In this document: positions 54,080-62,700 of the stretch, piece after piece
How positions within the stretch are numbered: the first letter of the stretch is position 1
How the letters are laid out: each line of letters starts with the position of its first letter
Source of the DNA: Edaphocola aurantiacus
GTDB lineage: Bacteria > Bacteroidota > Bacteroidia > Chitinophagales > Chitinophagaceae
DNA: 64,000 nt
Direction: 5' to 3'
NCBI RefSeq assembly: GCF_019797745.1
Contig: NZ_VOSI01000003.1
Span: 124,001-188,000 of the forward strand
Position numbers and translations under genes: made by a program
Notes under the pieces: generated by a model
Databases searched by the model: none
Told to the model about the DNA's origin: nothing
The model's input: the letters and a program-made list of their open reading frames with translations, nothing else

Positions 54080-54111
54080 CGTTTTTAATTTTTAAGCGTT
54101 AACAAATATTA

Positions 54112-56379
54112 TTACGGCTTCATTACTAAAATAGACGGCAGGGAAGATAGCCACGTACTATGCGTCGTCACTGCACGTTTAAGGCTCTCGATAGAGATCA
54201 TCATCATATCATTATTGTTGCGCTGTGCTTCGGTAACCGTATGGCCCCCGTAGAGGGCAATATGATTCGGAGCCACCTGCTCTATCATCCGGATCGATTC
54301 TTTCAGCTCCGGATTCTGGGCTATAGTACCCAAAACATCCACAATCACCACAACAGATTTATTATTCTGGATCAGTTTCTGCGCATAGATGAGCAGGAAG
54401 CTATCGCTGATCGAAAAGAACGGAATCAGTATTCTTTCTGTACTCACCGTCTCCTCCCGGTTTATGAGGATACCCACCGGTATATTGCAACTGCGTACCA
54501 GGGTCTTCATACGCTCACCCAGTACCGCCTGTCCGAACAGCTTTTCTTTGCCGGTCAGGGTATTGTACAGGCGCTCAGGATTAATGATCTGAGAGGTAAG
54601 CCCCAGGATGCGCCCCAATAAGGTGCCGTCAAAAATAGAGGTACCCGTGCCCAGCAACAGCAGGTCATGGGTACCCGAATTGGCTGTTTTAATAATTTCT
54701 TCTTCAATATTCTGTACCGGTTTAAACACCGTTTTGACCTTCATGGCCAGTGAATCCGAAGCATCATATATAGGCATAAACACCTCATTTTCATACTCTG
54801 CCTGGTTGTAGGCATTAATGTCATTGCTGGGGGAGAGGTGCATACAGGTCACGACACTATTGCCCGAAGATTTGCGGGTAAAGGCATTGGCCAGTCGCAG
54901 TAAAGCTCTTCCTGTATCACTGTGGTTAAAGGAAACCAGTACTTTATATCTGCCGTTGTTGGAATGCTCCGTTTGTTCGCCCGGACTGCGGCGCCATATT
55001 TTATTGATCAGGTCCAGTGCCGGTCCGGTCATAAAGGTCGTAGCCAGTGCCATGAGGACCAGCATGGCAAAAATCTCTTTAGACAATACACCCAGGTCAT
55101 AGCCGATATTGAGTACGATCAGCTCCATGAGACCACGGGTATTCATGAGCGCCCCTATGGACAGACTGTCTTTCCAGGACTGGCCCACAAACTTAGCCGC
55201 CAGCGCACTGCCCACAAATTTGCCCACTACAGCCACCAGGATGATGAGGCCGCAGATACCCCATAAACGGGCATCGTTGAGCAATCCGATCTCTGTTCTG
55301 AGGCCGGTAAAGACAAAGAATAAGGGTAACAGGATCACCACCGATACATCCTCTACCTTTTCAATAAATACATTGCGGAAGCTGATGTTGGAAGGCATAA
55401 TCACCCCCGCCATAAAAGCACCGAACAATGCATGGATACCAATCACCTCTGTAGTGTAAGAAGAGATCAGCAGGGTAATGAAGAATATAGCGACTACCGG
55501 TCTGCTCAGGGCTTCTTTATGTGCATATTTCTTGCCGATACGGGCCAGCAAAGGCTGTACCACTTTCAGCATCAGTATAACATACAATAATGCCGCAAAA
55601 ATCGTGGCCAGGGCACTCATGGCCGATCCGGCTTTTACAATAGCAATTACGGCAGCAAGTATACACCAGGCTGTAATATCATCTGCCGCTGCACAGGTAA
55701 TAGCAATGTTACCTAACCGTGTTTTGGACAATCCCCGTTCCTGTACAATCCGTGCCAGTACGGGAAAGGCCGTAATACTCATGGAGATACCGGCAAATAA
55801 AGCAAAGGATACGAAGCCGATACCCTGCGGGGCAAATTCGTTATAGAGAAATAAGGCCAGCAGCATGCCGAGGAAAAAGGGAAATATAATGCTGGCATGA
55901 CTGATCACAATAGCATCTTTGGCCTTGGATTTAATTACATTCAGGTCCAGTTCCATACCGATTACGAACATAAACAGGATAAGTCCTATCTGGCTCAGAA
56001 ACTGCAGGTTACCCAATGAACTGGTCGGGAAGATCACTTCAAACATGCCGGGAAAGTAATGCCCCAGGAAGGATGGACCCAGCATAACACCGGCGATAAT
56101 CTCACCAATCACAGATGGCTGGTTCATCTTTTTGAACAGCATTCCGAAGAAACGGGCCGCCAGGATAATGGTAATAATCTGTAAGAGCAGTGTCGCTAAA
56201 GGATGGGTAAGATTATGCTTATAGGTATCCCATATCTGACCCAGGGTATCGGGACTGCCCGAGATTTTGGTCAGCTCTTTCTGCTCCAGTGCATGCCCCT
56301 GATTAATGATGAAATATATTAATACAGAAAATAGTACAATCGTAAGAGTATAGAAAAGTAGGTTGCGCAATTTAGGCAT
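54112..56379 (-). CDS. CPA2-type cation:proton antiporter with C-terminal soluble domain
   Basis: The 755-aa protein combines a Na+/H+-exchanger domain (about residues 60-440, some twelve helices after one N-terminal anchor) with a long cytoplasmic part (about 450-755). GEIIAGVMLGPSFLG and FPVLARIVQERGLSKTRLGNIAITCAAADDITAW are signatures of the KefB/NapA group; the DD pair should be the ion-binding site. The C-terminal part has universal-stress-like segments (KVLVSFNHSDTGRALLRLANAF, TLVRSCNIPVGILINRE) rather than a TrkA-N domain. ATG at 56379 is chosen; the earlier TTG at 56403 is within the -7 box. Confidence 0.92.
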   Translation of the reverse strand: MPKLRNLLFYTLTIVLFSVLIYFIINQGHALEQKELTKISGSPDTLGQIWDTYKHNLTHPLATLLLQIITIILAARFFGMLFKKMNQPSVIGEIIAGVMLGPSFLGHYFPGMFEVIFPTSSLGNLQFLSQIGLILFMFVIGMELDLNVIKSKAKDAIVISHASIIFPFFLGMLLALFLYNEFAPQGIGFVSFALFAGISMSITAFPVLARIVQERGLSKTRLGNIAITCAAADDITAWCILAAVIAIVKAGSAMSALATIFAALLYVILMLKVVQPLLARIGKKYAHKEALSRPVVAIFFITLLISSYTTEVIGIHALFGAFMAGVIMPSNISFRNVFIEKVEDVSVVILLPLFFVFTGLRTEIGLLNDARLWGICGLIILVAVVGKFVGSALAAKFVGQSWKDSLSIGALMNTRGLMELIVLNIGYDLGVLSKEIFAMLVLMALATTFMTGPALDLINKIWRRSPGEQTEHSNNGRYKVLVSFNHSDTGRALLRLANAFTRKSSGNSVVTCMHLSPSNDINAYNQAEYENEVFMPIYDASDSLAMKVKTVFKPVQNIEEEIIKTANSGTHDLLLLGTGTSIFDGTLLGRILGLTSQIINPERLYNTLTGKEKLFGQAVLGERMKTLVRSCNIPVGILINREETVSTERILIPFFSISDSFLLIYAQKLIQNNKSVVVIVDVLGTIAQNPELKESIRMIEQVAPNHIALYGGHTVTEAQRNNNDMMMISIESLKRAVTTHSTWLSSLPSILVMKP

Positions 56380-56400
56380 GTAAATAGCTTTTTTAGAATA

Positions 56401-56408
56401 CAAACTTA
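56401..56408 (-). promoter_or_regulatory. -7 promoter box for the antiporter gene
   Basis: TAAGTTTG (minus strand) matches TAnnTTTG, 21 nt before the ATG at 56379. Confidence 0.6.
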
Positions 56409-56463
56409 CTATTCACAATCCGATATGTGCACACTCTTGTAATGAATAAGGGGAATTTTGTAA

Positions 56464-57177
56464 TCAGAGGGCCTTCATAGCCATCATAAATTCCTCTTTG
56501 AATGTGGCACTCAATGGAATATGTATCATTTCCTTATTTATTTCCACCACCACTTCATTATTGGTAAAGGCCTGTACAGCCCGTATGGCTACCATTTGTT
56601 TTTTGTTGACCTGCAGAATGCTTGTTGAAGGCACTCGTTCGCGGAGTGTATTAAAGGTGTAATTTTTCAGCAGCTGTTCTTTTCCATTGTGGTATACCAG
56701 CTGTTTGTCCCGTGCATCAACCGCAGAAGTATTGATCATAGCGACCTGTGCGAAATCAATAACGGCTTTACCACGATCGGTATTAAGGATGCTGCTGCTG
56801 TTTGGTTCCGCCTGCATATGCTTCAGGTACAGCACAGCCTTATCTATCGATTGCCGGAAGCGTTCACTGTTGATCGGCTTGACGAGGTAGTCTATAGCAT
56901 CAATATCAAAAGCATCTGCGGCATATTCTTTATACGCCGTAGTAAAAATAACGGGCTTACCCATAGCTTTTGCCAGGTCTATACCGTTCATGCCCGGCAT
57001 CTCGATGTCTACAAAGCAGATCTGAAAGTCTTTCTGGTCCTTATCTTCTAGTGCCTTCAGCGGATCGTTATAGATACCGGCAATCTCCAGCATAGGTGTT
57101 TCCATACACAGCATCTGCAGGTAATGCAGTCCCGGTAATTCATCATCAACTATGATGCATTTTATTTTTGTATCCAT
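56464..57177 (-). CDS. LytTR-family response regulator
   Basis: The 237-aa regulator has an N-terminal receiver domain: acidic pair DDE (11-13), phospho-acceptor Asp57 in CFVDIEMPGMNG, and the conserved lysine in DYLVKPI near residue 104. Residues about 140-237 form a LytTR DNA-binding domain (RVPSTSILQVNKKQMVAIRAVQAFTNNEVVVEIN). It should bind a direct repeat upstream of its targets when phosphorylated. It overlaps the histidine kinase gene by 32 nt, so the two are translated together. The antiporter gene lies directly downstream but has its own promoter. Confidence 0.95.
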   Translation of the reverse strand: MDTKIKCIIVDDELPGLHYLQMLCMETPMLEIAGIYNDPLKALEDKDQKDFQICFVDIEMPGMNGIDLAKAMGKPVIFTTAYKEYAADAFDIDAIDYLVKPINSERFRQSIDKAVLYLKHMQAEPNSSSILNTDRGKAVIDFAQVAMINTSAVDARDKQLVYHNGKEQLLKNYTFNTLRERVPSTSILQVNKKQMVAIRAVQAFTNNEVVVEINKEMIHIPLSATFKEEFMMAMKAL

Positions 57178-57928
57178 GTAAGTCTATTTTCAGCAAGACC
57201 TGGTATACCTGGTCTTTGCGGTCCACGGTCAGGGTATGAAAATCGCCGTATATCAGTTCCAGTCGTTTCTCCAGGCTTTTGTTGCCCACACCCGATTTTT
57301 CTTTTTTCAATAGTGGTTTATCACTCACCTTATTGGCTACTTTGAGGCTGAGTACACCCGAGCGGTATTCCAGCCGGATATTGATAAAAGCATCTTCGCT
57401 TTGAAGATCGGCGTGTTTAAAGGCATTTTCAATAATAGGAGCACAGATCAGCGGGGCAATGAGGGCTTCATTTACCATCTCGTCCTGCTCATCAAGAATA
57501 ATATCGGCACGAAGGTCAAACAGGGGACTCATCTTGAGCCGGTTGATATCTACCAGGTTGCGCGCAAAAGAAAACTCCTGGCTTATAGATACAAAGGGCT
57601 GATCGCTTTCGTAGAGGATATAGTCCAGTACACCCGACAGCCGGTCCAGAGACTTATAAGTGCTGTAGGCATGGGATTGTATAGAGTTGAGGATGTTTTT
57701 GAACAGGTGCGGATTCAGTTTATGCTTGATCGTTTCCAGCTCAAGCACATGCTTCTGGTTATTCAGTTCTTCAAATTTAGCAGCTACCGATTGCTTCTCC
57801 TGTTTCAGGATACGTATTTTCCGGCTCAGCCAGTAGATCCAGAAGGAGAGCCCTAGGATGATCACTAAAAGCTGGTATACAAATGCCGGAGAGTAAAAGG
57901 TAAAGTCCGATGAGCCACTTTTGAACAT
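57146..57928 (-). CDS. LytS-like sensor histidine kinase, short
   Basis: The 260-aa kinase has a single membrane helix (about 16-34), a coiled coil, and a His_kinase domain (PF06580 type) with HKLNPHLFKNILNSIQSHAY (His73 in the PH motif), then the ATPase region with PIIENAFKHAD and SGVGNKSLEKRLELIYG. There is no recognisable sensing domain; the signal may come from a partner or the membrane. The ATG at 57928 is preferred; the in-frame TTG at 57934 lies in the promoter box 3 nt before it. Confidence 0.93.
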   Translation of the reverse strand: MFKSGSSDFTFYSPAFVYQLLVIILGLSFWIYWLSRKIRILKQEKQSVAAKFEELNNQKHVLELETIKHKLNPHLFKNILNSIQSHAYSTYKSLDRLSGVLDYILYESDQPFVSISQEFSFARNLVDINRLKMSPLFDLRADIILDEQDEMVNEALIAPLICAPIIENAFKHADLQSEDAFINIRLEYRSGVLSLKVANKVSDKPLLKKEKSGVGNKSLEKRLELIYGDFHTLTVDRKDQVYQVLLKIDLHGYKNKMHHS

Positions 57929-57931
57929 AGG

Positions 57932-57939
57932 CAAAGCTA
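57932..57939 (-). promoter_or_regulatory. -7 promoter box for the kinase-regulator operon
   Basis: TAGCTTTG (minus strand) matches TAnnTTTG and lies only 3 nt before the ATG at 57928, predicting a leaderless mRNA. Confidence 0.63.
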
Positions 57940-57973
57940 CTTAATATTATAAATTGCTGATTATAAACTGTTG

Positions 57974-59905
57974 TTAGCGAACAATTACAATATTCATCAG
58001 CTCCTTTTCCTGTTGTTTCAGGAGTATATTGGTGCGCACCAGTTTCTCTGCTTCGGCAGGATCGGCGCAGCTTTTCAGCTGATCTAGGTTCTCCTGTAGG
58101 TAACGCTTCAGCAGTTTCAGTTTGAAGTAGGCGAATGAACTGCGTACATCATTCTCATACAGATCCTCCATCCTGGGCAGTTCAATATTGTATTTTTTCT
58201 CCCAGTTTTCACTAGGCAGGTGTTCTACATGTACCAGGTCTACCACTTTTTCCTTGATCGACTTCATCGGATGATTGACAAAGAACTGCAGGGGAGGGTG
58301 CTCCTGCTTATCAGACCAGTACTGGTAATAAGCCATGGCAATATCATGTGCAAGTGCATTTTCAAAACTGGTAATATCTACATTCTCAAAGAAGTAATCG
58401 GCCACAGAAGGCGATTCTTCATAAGGACGGAATCCGTACTCGATCAGCATTTTGATCAGCTGCCATTCTTCTTTATAGTCCTTCTGAAACAGGTTAAGCG
58501 ATTCGCTTTCACTGCTGCTGAGTTCGTCCGGTTGTTCCTCATATTCACGCGGAGTAGGTTGTCGTGTAGCCTCTCCTTTCTGCTGCTGCTTTACCTTTTC
58601 GCGGATAAAGTTATTGACAATACCAACGAAGGCATCCTCCTCCAGTTTTAATCGCTGCGAGGCTTCTTTTATATAATGCAGTTGCAATGCCGGGTTTTTG
58701 GTCCGGTCTATTTTACTGATCGATTCTGCTATTTCATTAACCAGTGCCGACTTTTTAAACGGATCATTCTGGGCTTCTTTCAGGCCCAGCTCCATCATGA
58801 AGTCGATCACATCTTTTTTGTGCTCCTGTACATAACGTTCAAAAGCACTGCTGCCGTTTTGCTGTACATAGCTGTCCGGGTCTTCACCTTCCGGTAGCAG
58901 TACCAGTTTTACGATAAAGTTCTCTTCCAGTGCCATATCCAGTCCGCGCAGGGCTGCTTTGATACCGGCCGCATCACCGTCATATAATATCGTCAGGTTG
59001 CGGGTCAGGTGACCGATCAGCTTCAGCTGTCCGGTAGTCAGTGAGGTACCACTGGAGGCCACCACATTTTCGATACCGGCCTGGTGCAGGGAGATCACAT
59101 CGGTATAACCCTCTACCAGGTAACATTCCTGTTTGTCACTGATCGCTTTGCGCGACTGGTATAAACCATATAAGACCCGGTTCTTGACATACAGTTCATT
59201 CTCCGGACTATTGACATATTTAGGGGCCTTATCATTTTTCTTTAGAATACGGGCTCCAAAGCCCAGTACCTTACCGGTATTGGCGAAGATGGGGAAGATC
59301 ACACGACCACGATAATTATCAAAGGTCCGTTCCGGTTTTACTTTAATGAGACCGGCCTTCTCCATTAATTCCTGGCTGAATCCTTTGGCAGTAGCCGCTT
59401 TTATAAAAGCATCCCACTGATCCAGGCTATACCCCAGCTTGAATTTTTCTATAGTATCTTTTGTAAATCCGCGCTCGGCAAAGTAGCTGCCCCCGATATT
59501 CTGACCTTCTTCGTTTTCTAAAAGAATGTCATGGAAATAGGTAGCCGCAAAATCATTGATGATGCGCAGGCTTTCTTCTACCTGTTGCTGGGCTACGTAA
59601 GACTCACTGGGTGCCGTCTCGTCCAGTTCTATATGGTAGAACTCGGCCAGCCAGCGGATGGCTTCTACAAAAGAAAATTTCTCATGTTCTTCGATAAAAG
59701 CTACAGCATCACCTCCCTTTCCGCAACCAAAACATTTAAAAATGCCCTTGGCCGGGTTAATATTAAAGGAGGGGGTCTTCTCATTATGGAACGGGCAGTT
59801 GGCAATATAATTGGCACCTCTCTTCTTTATGCTGATGAAATGGCCGATTACGTCTACAATATCCGTGTGGTTGAGTACTTTCTGTATGCTTTCGTTCGAG
59901 ATCAT
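57974..59905 (-). CDS. dnaG: DNA primase
   Basis: DnaG synthesises RNA primers at the replication fork. The 643-aa protein has all expected parts: CHC2 zinc finger (Cys37, His40, Cys58, Cys61 in CPFHNEKTPSF...CFGCGKGG), the RNA-polymerase-like core with YRGRVIFPI, the TOPRIM site with EGYTDV (265-270) and LYDGDAAG (307-314), and a C-terminal helicase-binding region beyond about residue 430 with a polar Glu/Ser linker near 455-475. It begins 10 nt after the DUF2007 gene, so both are likely transcribed together. No sigma factor or rpsU gene sits beside it. Confidence 0.97.
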   Translation of the reverse strand: MISNESIQKVLNHTDIVDVIGHFISIKKRGANYIANCPFHNEKTPSFNINPAKGIFKCFGCGKGGDAVAFIEEHEKFSFVEAIRWLAEFYHIELDETAPSESYVAQQQVEESLRIINDFAATYFHDILLENEEGQNIGGSYFAERGFTKDTIEKFKLGYSLDQWDAFIKAATAKGFSQELMEKAGLIKVKPERTFDNYRGRVIFPIFANTGKVLGFGARILKKNDKAPKYVNSPENELYVKNRVLYGLYQSRKAISDKQECYLVEGYTDVISLHQAGIENVVASSGTSLTTGQLKLIGHLTRNLTILYDGDAAGIKAALRGLDMALEENFIVKLVLLPEGEDPDSYVQQNGSSAFERYVQEHKKDVIDFMMELGLKEAQNDPFKKSALVNEIAESISKIDRTKNPALQLHYIKEASQRLKLEEDAFVGIVNNFIREKVKQQQKGEATRQPTPREYEEQPDELSSSESESLNLFQKDYKEEWQLIKMLIEYGFRPYEESPSVADYFFENVDITSFENALAHDIAMAYYQYWSDKQEHPPLQFFVNHPMKSIKEKVVDLVHVEHLPSENWEKKYNIELPRMEDLYENDVRSSFAYFKLKLLKRYLQENLDQLKSCADPAEAEKLVRTNILLKQQEKELMNIVIVR

Positions 59906-59914
59906 GTGTTGTTG

Positions 59915-60340
59915 CTAAAAATCTTTACCGCAGTGGAAACAATGCCACTTTTCCTTATCAAACAATGCCGGTGCTATGCGGAAAACCTGCTGTCCCAGAA
60001 AGGTTTTGCGGCTCGCATCCACTATAGTCGTATTCTTGCTGCCGCAATAAATACATACACGGTTGTCCGGGTCCAGACCTTCGGCCTGTTCTTCCCAGTA
60101 AGCCGGAGTATCCTGCTCCGCATCCGCTTTATTTTCCAGCTGATCCAGCAGGGAGAGGGCGCGTGTTTCGTCCTCTTCTCTGACTTGTAATTTAATACCA
60201 CCTACAGCAAGGGGCATAAATACCGTGCCCATATTGTCATTCAGCAGAGTAGAAGGTATGCCATAGGCATCCAGGCTCTGCTGGGTTACATGGGCAGAAA
60301 AATAGTCGCCGAATGAACGGATGGTGACCAGTTTACTCAT
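59915..60340 (-). CDS. DUF2007 protein with C-terminal zinc ribbon
   Basis: The 141-aa protein opens with MSKLVTIRSFGDYFSAHVTQQSLDAYGIPSTLLNDN, typical of the DUF2007 (putative signal-transducing) fold. The second half has two CxxC pairs, VCIYCGSK near residue 97 and CFHCGKDF at the end, which should bind zinc. No function is established. It is the first gene of a two-gene unit with dnaG, the start of dnaG being 10 nt away. Confidence 0.85.
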   Translation of the reverse strand: MSKLVTIRSFGDYFSAHVTQQSLDAYGIPSTLLNDNMGTVFMPLAVGGIKLQVREEDETRALSLLDQLENKADAEQDTPAYWEEQAEGLDPDNRVCIYCGSKNTTIVDASRKTFLGQQVFRIAPALFDKEKWHCFHCGKDF

Positions 60341-60365
60341 AATAGGCTATTGATAGGGTGATGTG

Positions 60366-60373
60366 CAAAATTA
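60366..60373 (-). promoter_or_regulatory. -7 promoter box for the DUF2007-dnaG operon
   Basis: TAATTTTG (minus strand) matches TAnnTTTG, 25 nt before the ATG at 60340, and overlaps the stop codon of mqnB. Confidence 0.58.
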
Positions 60374-61051
60374 AGATATATTCTCCAGCAGGGAGATGAT
60401 AAAGCCATTTAGATTATCAATGGCATCTTTCATCTGCCAGCGGCTTTTGTCACGGGGTTCTATATAATTAGAGATGCTGCGTATCTGCAGATTAGGAATG
60501 TCCAGTTCATTACAGACATAGTGCATAGCGGCACCTTCCATACTTTCGATATGGCAGTCATAGGTCATTTGCTGTATATGCGCAGTGGCATCCGCCGGAT
60601 TGCCGCTGATCTGGTTTACAGACATGCCCAGTGCTTTGGGCAGCGGATCTATATTGAGCATAAACTCCTGTATGGGATTACTTTTTAGCAAGGCTGCGCT
60701 GCTATCCGAAAGACCCATGGCCAGCAGGTTCAGCAGGTTGCCCTCCTGGTCGCGCGCGCCCAGATCAGCGATAAGATCATCCTTTACCCATACGGTTGTG
60801 CCCAGGGGAATGTCTGGTTCCAGTACGCCTGCAATACCTAGTTGCAGAACAAAATCGGGACGCTCCTGCATCACCATTCGCGTCAGGTTATAAGTAGTCG
60901 CTACCAGTCCTATACCGGTACATACCATGCGTATCTTCCAATGACCGAGGCAGAACCAGCCCATTGGGTCGGCTGTGCCGCAGGTATCCAGGTAGGCCTG
61001 TACACCGGCTACTTCAAAAGGAGTGGCAGATATGATCAGGAGTTGCTTCAT
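60371..61051 (-). CDS. mqnB: Futalosine hydrolase
   Basis: MqnB splits futalosine into hypoxanthine and dehypoxanthinyl futalosine, the second step of the alternative (futalosine) menaquinone pathway. The 226-aa protein has the nucleoside-phosphorylase/hydrolase fold. LISATPFEVAGVQAYL, LQLGIAGVLEPDIPLGTTV, then ESMEGAAMHYV and ISNYIEPRDKSRWQMKDAI are conserved blocks of the family; the glutamate in SMEGAA positions the ribose. It indicates that this organism makes menaquinone by way of futalosine. It is separated from the next gene only by a promoter box at its own stop codon. Confidence 0.92.
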   Translation of the reverse strand: MKQLLIISATPFEVAGVQAYLDTCGTADPMGWFCLGHWKIRMVCTGIGLVATTYNLTRMVMQERPDFVLQLGIAGVLEPDIPLGTTVWVKDDLIADLGARDQEGNLLNLLAMGLSDSSAALLKSNPIQEFMLNIDPLPKALGMSVNQISGNPADATAHIQQMTYDCHIESMEGAAMHYVCNELDIPNLQIRSISNYIEPRDKSRWQMKDAIDNLNGFIISLLENIS

Positions 61052-61055
61052 TCAC

Positions 61056-61063
61056 CAAAGGTA
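61056..61063 (-). promoter_or_regulatory. -7 promoter box for mqnB
   Basis: TACCTTTG (minus strand) matches TAnnTTTG exactly, 4 nt before the ATG at 61051. A leaderless mRNA is predicted. Confidence 0.63.
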
Positions 61064-61161
61064 ATAAAATCTGAACGGCTGGTTAATGTAGAAAATGTTA
61101 ATCGTTTCTTGCTTTTGTCAACAAATAGTGATAAATTGGTGTTGTACTAAACCAATCTATC

Positions 61162-62139
61162 ATGAACAAATATGTTTTATTCCTTGTGCTCACTTTCTCA
61201 GCTTTACTGAGCCAATTCACCCGTGCTACTGCCCAGACCGATTTCGCTCCGATAGGGGCACAATGGCACTACAGTTCGGGTACGTATAATGTAGGCCCTT
61301 CTGCCCTGCATTTTCAAGGGTACGTATTTCAGGAGTCTGTATCCGATACGGTAATTAATGGTATTACAGCCCGGAAGCTGCAACGCACTTATTCTGCCCG
61401 CAATACACAGAATACAATTGTCAGTGGACCGATCAGCAGCATATACATATACGCTACAGCAGATACCATCTTTAGTTATAATGTTGACTCTAACCGGTTC
61501 ATGCCATTGTATATATTTAATGTAGCAGTAGGAGATACGCTTACCCATCATTCTATTGGAGCACCGGTGTATCCTTTGTTTGTAAATACCTGGCAAACGG
61601 TTGTGGATAGTATACGATACCCGGTATTTAATGGCAAACAGGTAAAAGCAGTGTATCATCATGAAGTGTCTCCGATTGCAGGCTGGAAAAGCCCGCCGTA
61701 TTACCAGTACTTCGGACAGTTGCAAGGAGAATGGGGTATATATTATCAGCAACCAGCCTTACCGGAAGATTATTATACCAGATACGATCTCCGTTGCTAC
61801 CAGGATGATAGCTTTGATGTACACTTTGCGAATGCATCAATGGCCTGTGATTCCGTACCGCCTGGACCTACCTCTATTGCTGATGTAGATTTCCTGTCCC
61901 GCAAACTGTCCGTTTATCCTAATCCGGCTACTGATCAGGTAACTATTGCGCTTGATGGCATTGCGATGCAATCAGTAGAAATACTGGATATGCTGGGTCG
62001 CAGGGTCTTTGTACAGGAGTATAAAGCGGGCACCAACAAAACAACGGTAGACCTGAACAATGTAAGCAAGGGTACTTATATATTGCGTATCAACACTAAA
62101 GATAAAGGGTCGGTACACCGTAAAATCGTATTGAAGTAA
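61162..62139 (+). CDS. T9SS-exported protein with C-terminal sorting domain
   Basis: The 325-aa protein has a signal peptide (MNKYVLFLVLTFSALLSQFTRATA) and a T9SS type A sorting domain in its last 75 residues: KLSVYPNPATDQVTI, VEILDMLGRRVFVQEY and KGTYILRINTKDKGSVHRKIVLK. The middle part starts FAPIGAQWHYSSG, a pattern common in secreted Bacteroidota proteins, but has no recognised catalytic motif. It should be exported to the cell surface or medium. It stands alone and is followed by a terminator-like dyad. Confidence 0.9.
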   Translation: MNKYVLFLVLTFSALLSQFTRATAQTDFAPIGAQWHYSSGTYNVGPSALHFQGYVFQESVSDTVINGITARKLQRTYSARNTQNTIVSGPISSIYIYATADTIFSYNVDSNRFMPLYIFNVAVGDTLTHHSIGAPVYPLFVNTWQTVVDSIRYPVFNGKQVKAVYHHEVSPIAGWKSPPYYQYFGQLQGEWGIYYQQPALPEDYYTRYDLRCYQDDSFDVHFANASMACDSVPPGPTSIADVDFLSRKLSVYPNPATDQVTIALDGIAMQSVEILDMLGRRVFVQEYKAGTNKTTVDLNNVSKGTYILRINTKDKGSVHRKIVLK

Positions 62140-62166
62140 GTTTTTATAGTTAAACAATCAATTGCT

Positions 62167-62202
62167 CAGCCGCAGGCCGTCCGTACAGGATACCTGCGGC
62201 TG
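62167..62202 (+). terminator. Terminator-like hairpin after the T9SS gene
   Basis: CAGCCGCAGG (62167-62176) pairs exactly with 62193-62202 around a 16-nt loop, followed by CTTATTTTGT. Confidence 0.65.
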
Positions 62203-62246
62203 CTTATTTTGTGAAGATTTAAGAAACGGAAACAAGAAAAACATTT

Positions 62247-62254
62247 TACCTTTG
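62247..62254 (+). promoter_or_regulatory. -7 promoter box for the PTPS-folE operon
   Basis: TACCTTTG matches TAnnTTTG, 22 nt before the ATG at 62277. Confidence 0.62.
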
Positions 62255-62276
62255 CCGTGATTATATTTATATATAC

Positions 62277-62687
62277 ATGATATATCTTACCCGAGTAGAG
62301 CATTTCAATGCCGCCCATAAACTGTATAATCCTGAATGGTCGGCGGAGAAAAATTTTGAAGTCTTCAGTAAATGTTCCAATCCTAACTGGCATGGCCACA
62401 ATTATGAATTGCATGTAACCGTAAAAGGGGAGCCTAATCCTCAGACCGGCTTTGTGTATAATGCGAAAGAATTGAGCCAGATCATTAAAGACGTAGTATT
62501 GGAGAAAATAGACCACCGTAACCTGAACCTTGATGTGGACTTTATGGAAGGCAAATTTACCAGCGCTGAAAACCTGGCTATTGGTATCTGGGATCAGCTG
62601 AAGCCGCACATCGAAAAAGATGGCGTACTGCTGCACTGCATTAAATTACTGGAAACAAGAAATATTTACGTAGAGTACTACGGTTAA
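62277..62687 (+). CDS. 6-pyruvoyltetrahydropterin synthase / QueD family enzyme
   Basis: The 136-aa protein acts on 7,8-dihydroneopterin triphosphate. The zinc ligands are in FNAAHKL (His14) and WHGHNYEL (His39, His41), with the likely catalytic Cys33 in SKCSNPNWHGHNY. That CxxxxxHGHNY spacing, the TGFVYNAKEL block and DHRNLNLDVDFM are those of animal-type PTPS (human form: CNNPNGHGHNY), whereas QueD usually has CxxxHGH. So it could make 6-pyruvoyltetrahydropterin for a biopterin-type cofactor, or still be the queuosine enzyme. It is 13 nt upstream of folE, which supplies its substrate. Confidence 0.85.
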   Translation: MIYLTRVEHFNAAHKLYNPEWSAEKNFEVFSKCSNPNWHGHNYELHVTVKGEPNPQTGFVYNAKELSQIIKDVVLEKIDHRNLNLDVDFMEGKFTSAENLAIGIWDQLKPHIEKDGVLLHCIKLLETRNIYVEYYG

Positions 62688-62700
62688 TCAATAAGAAAGA

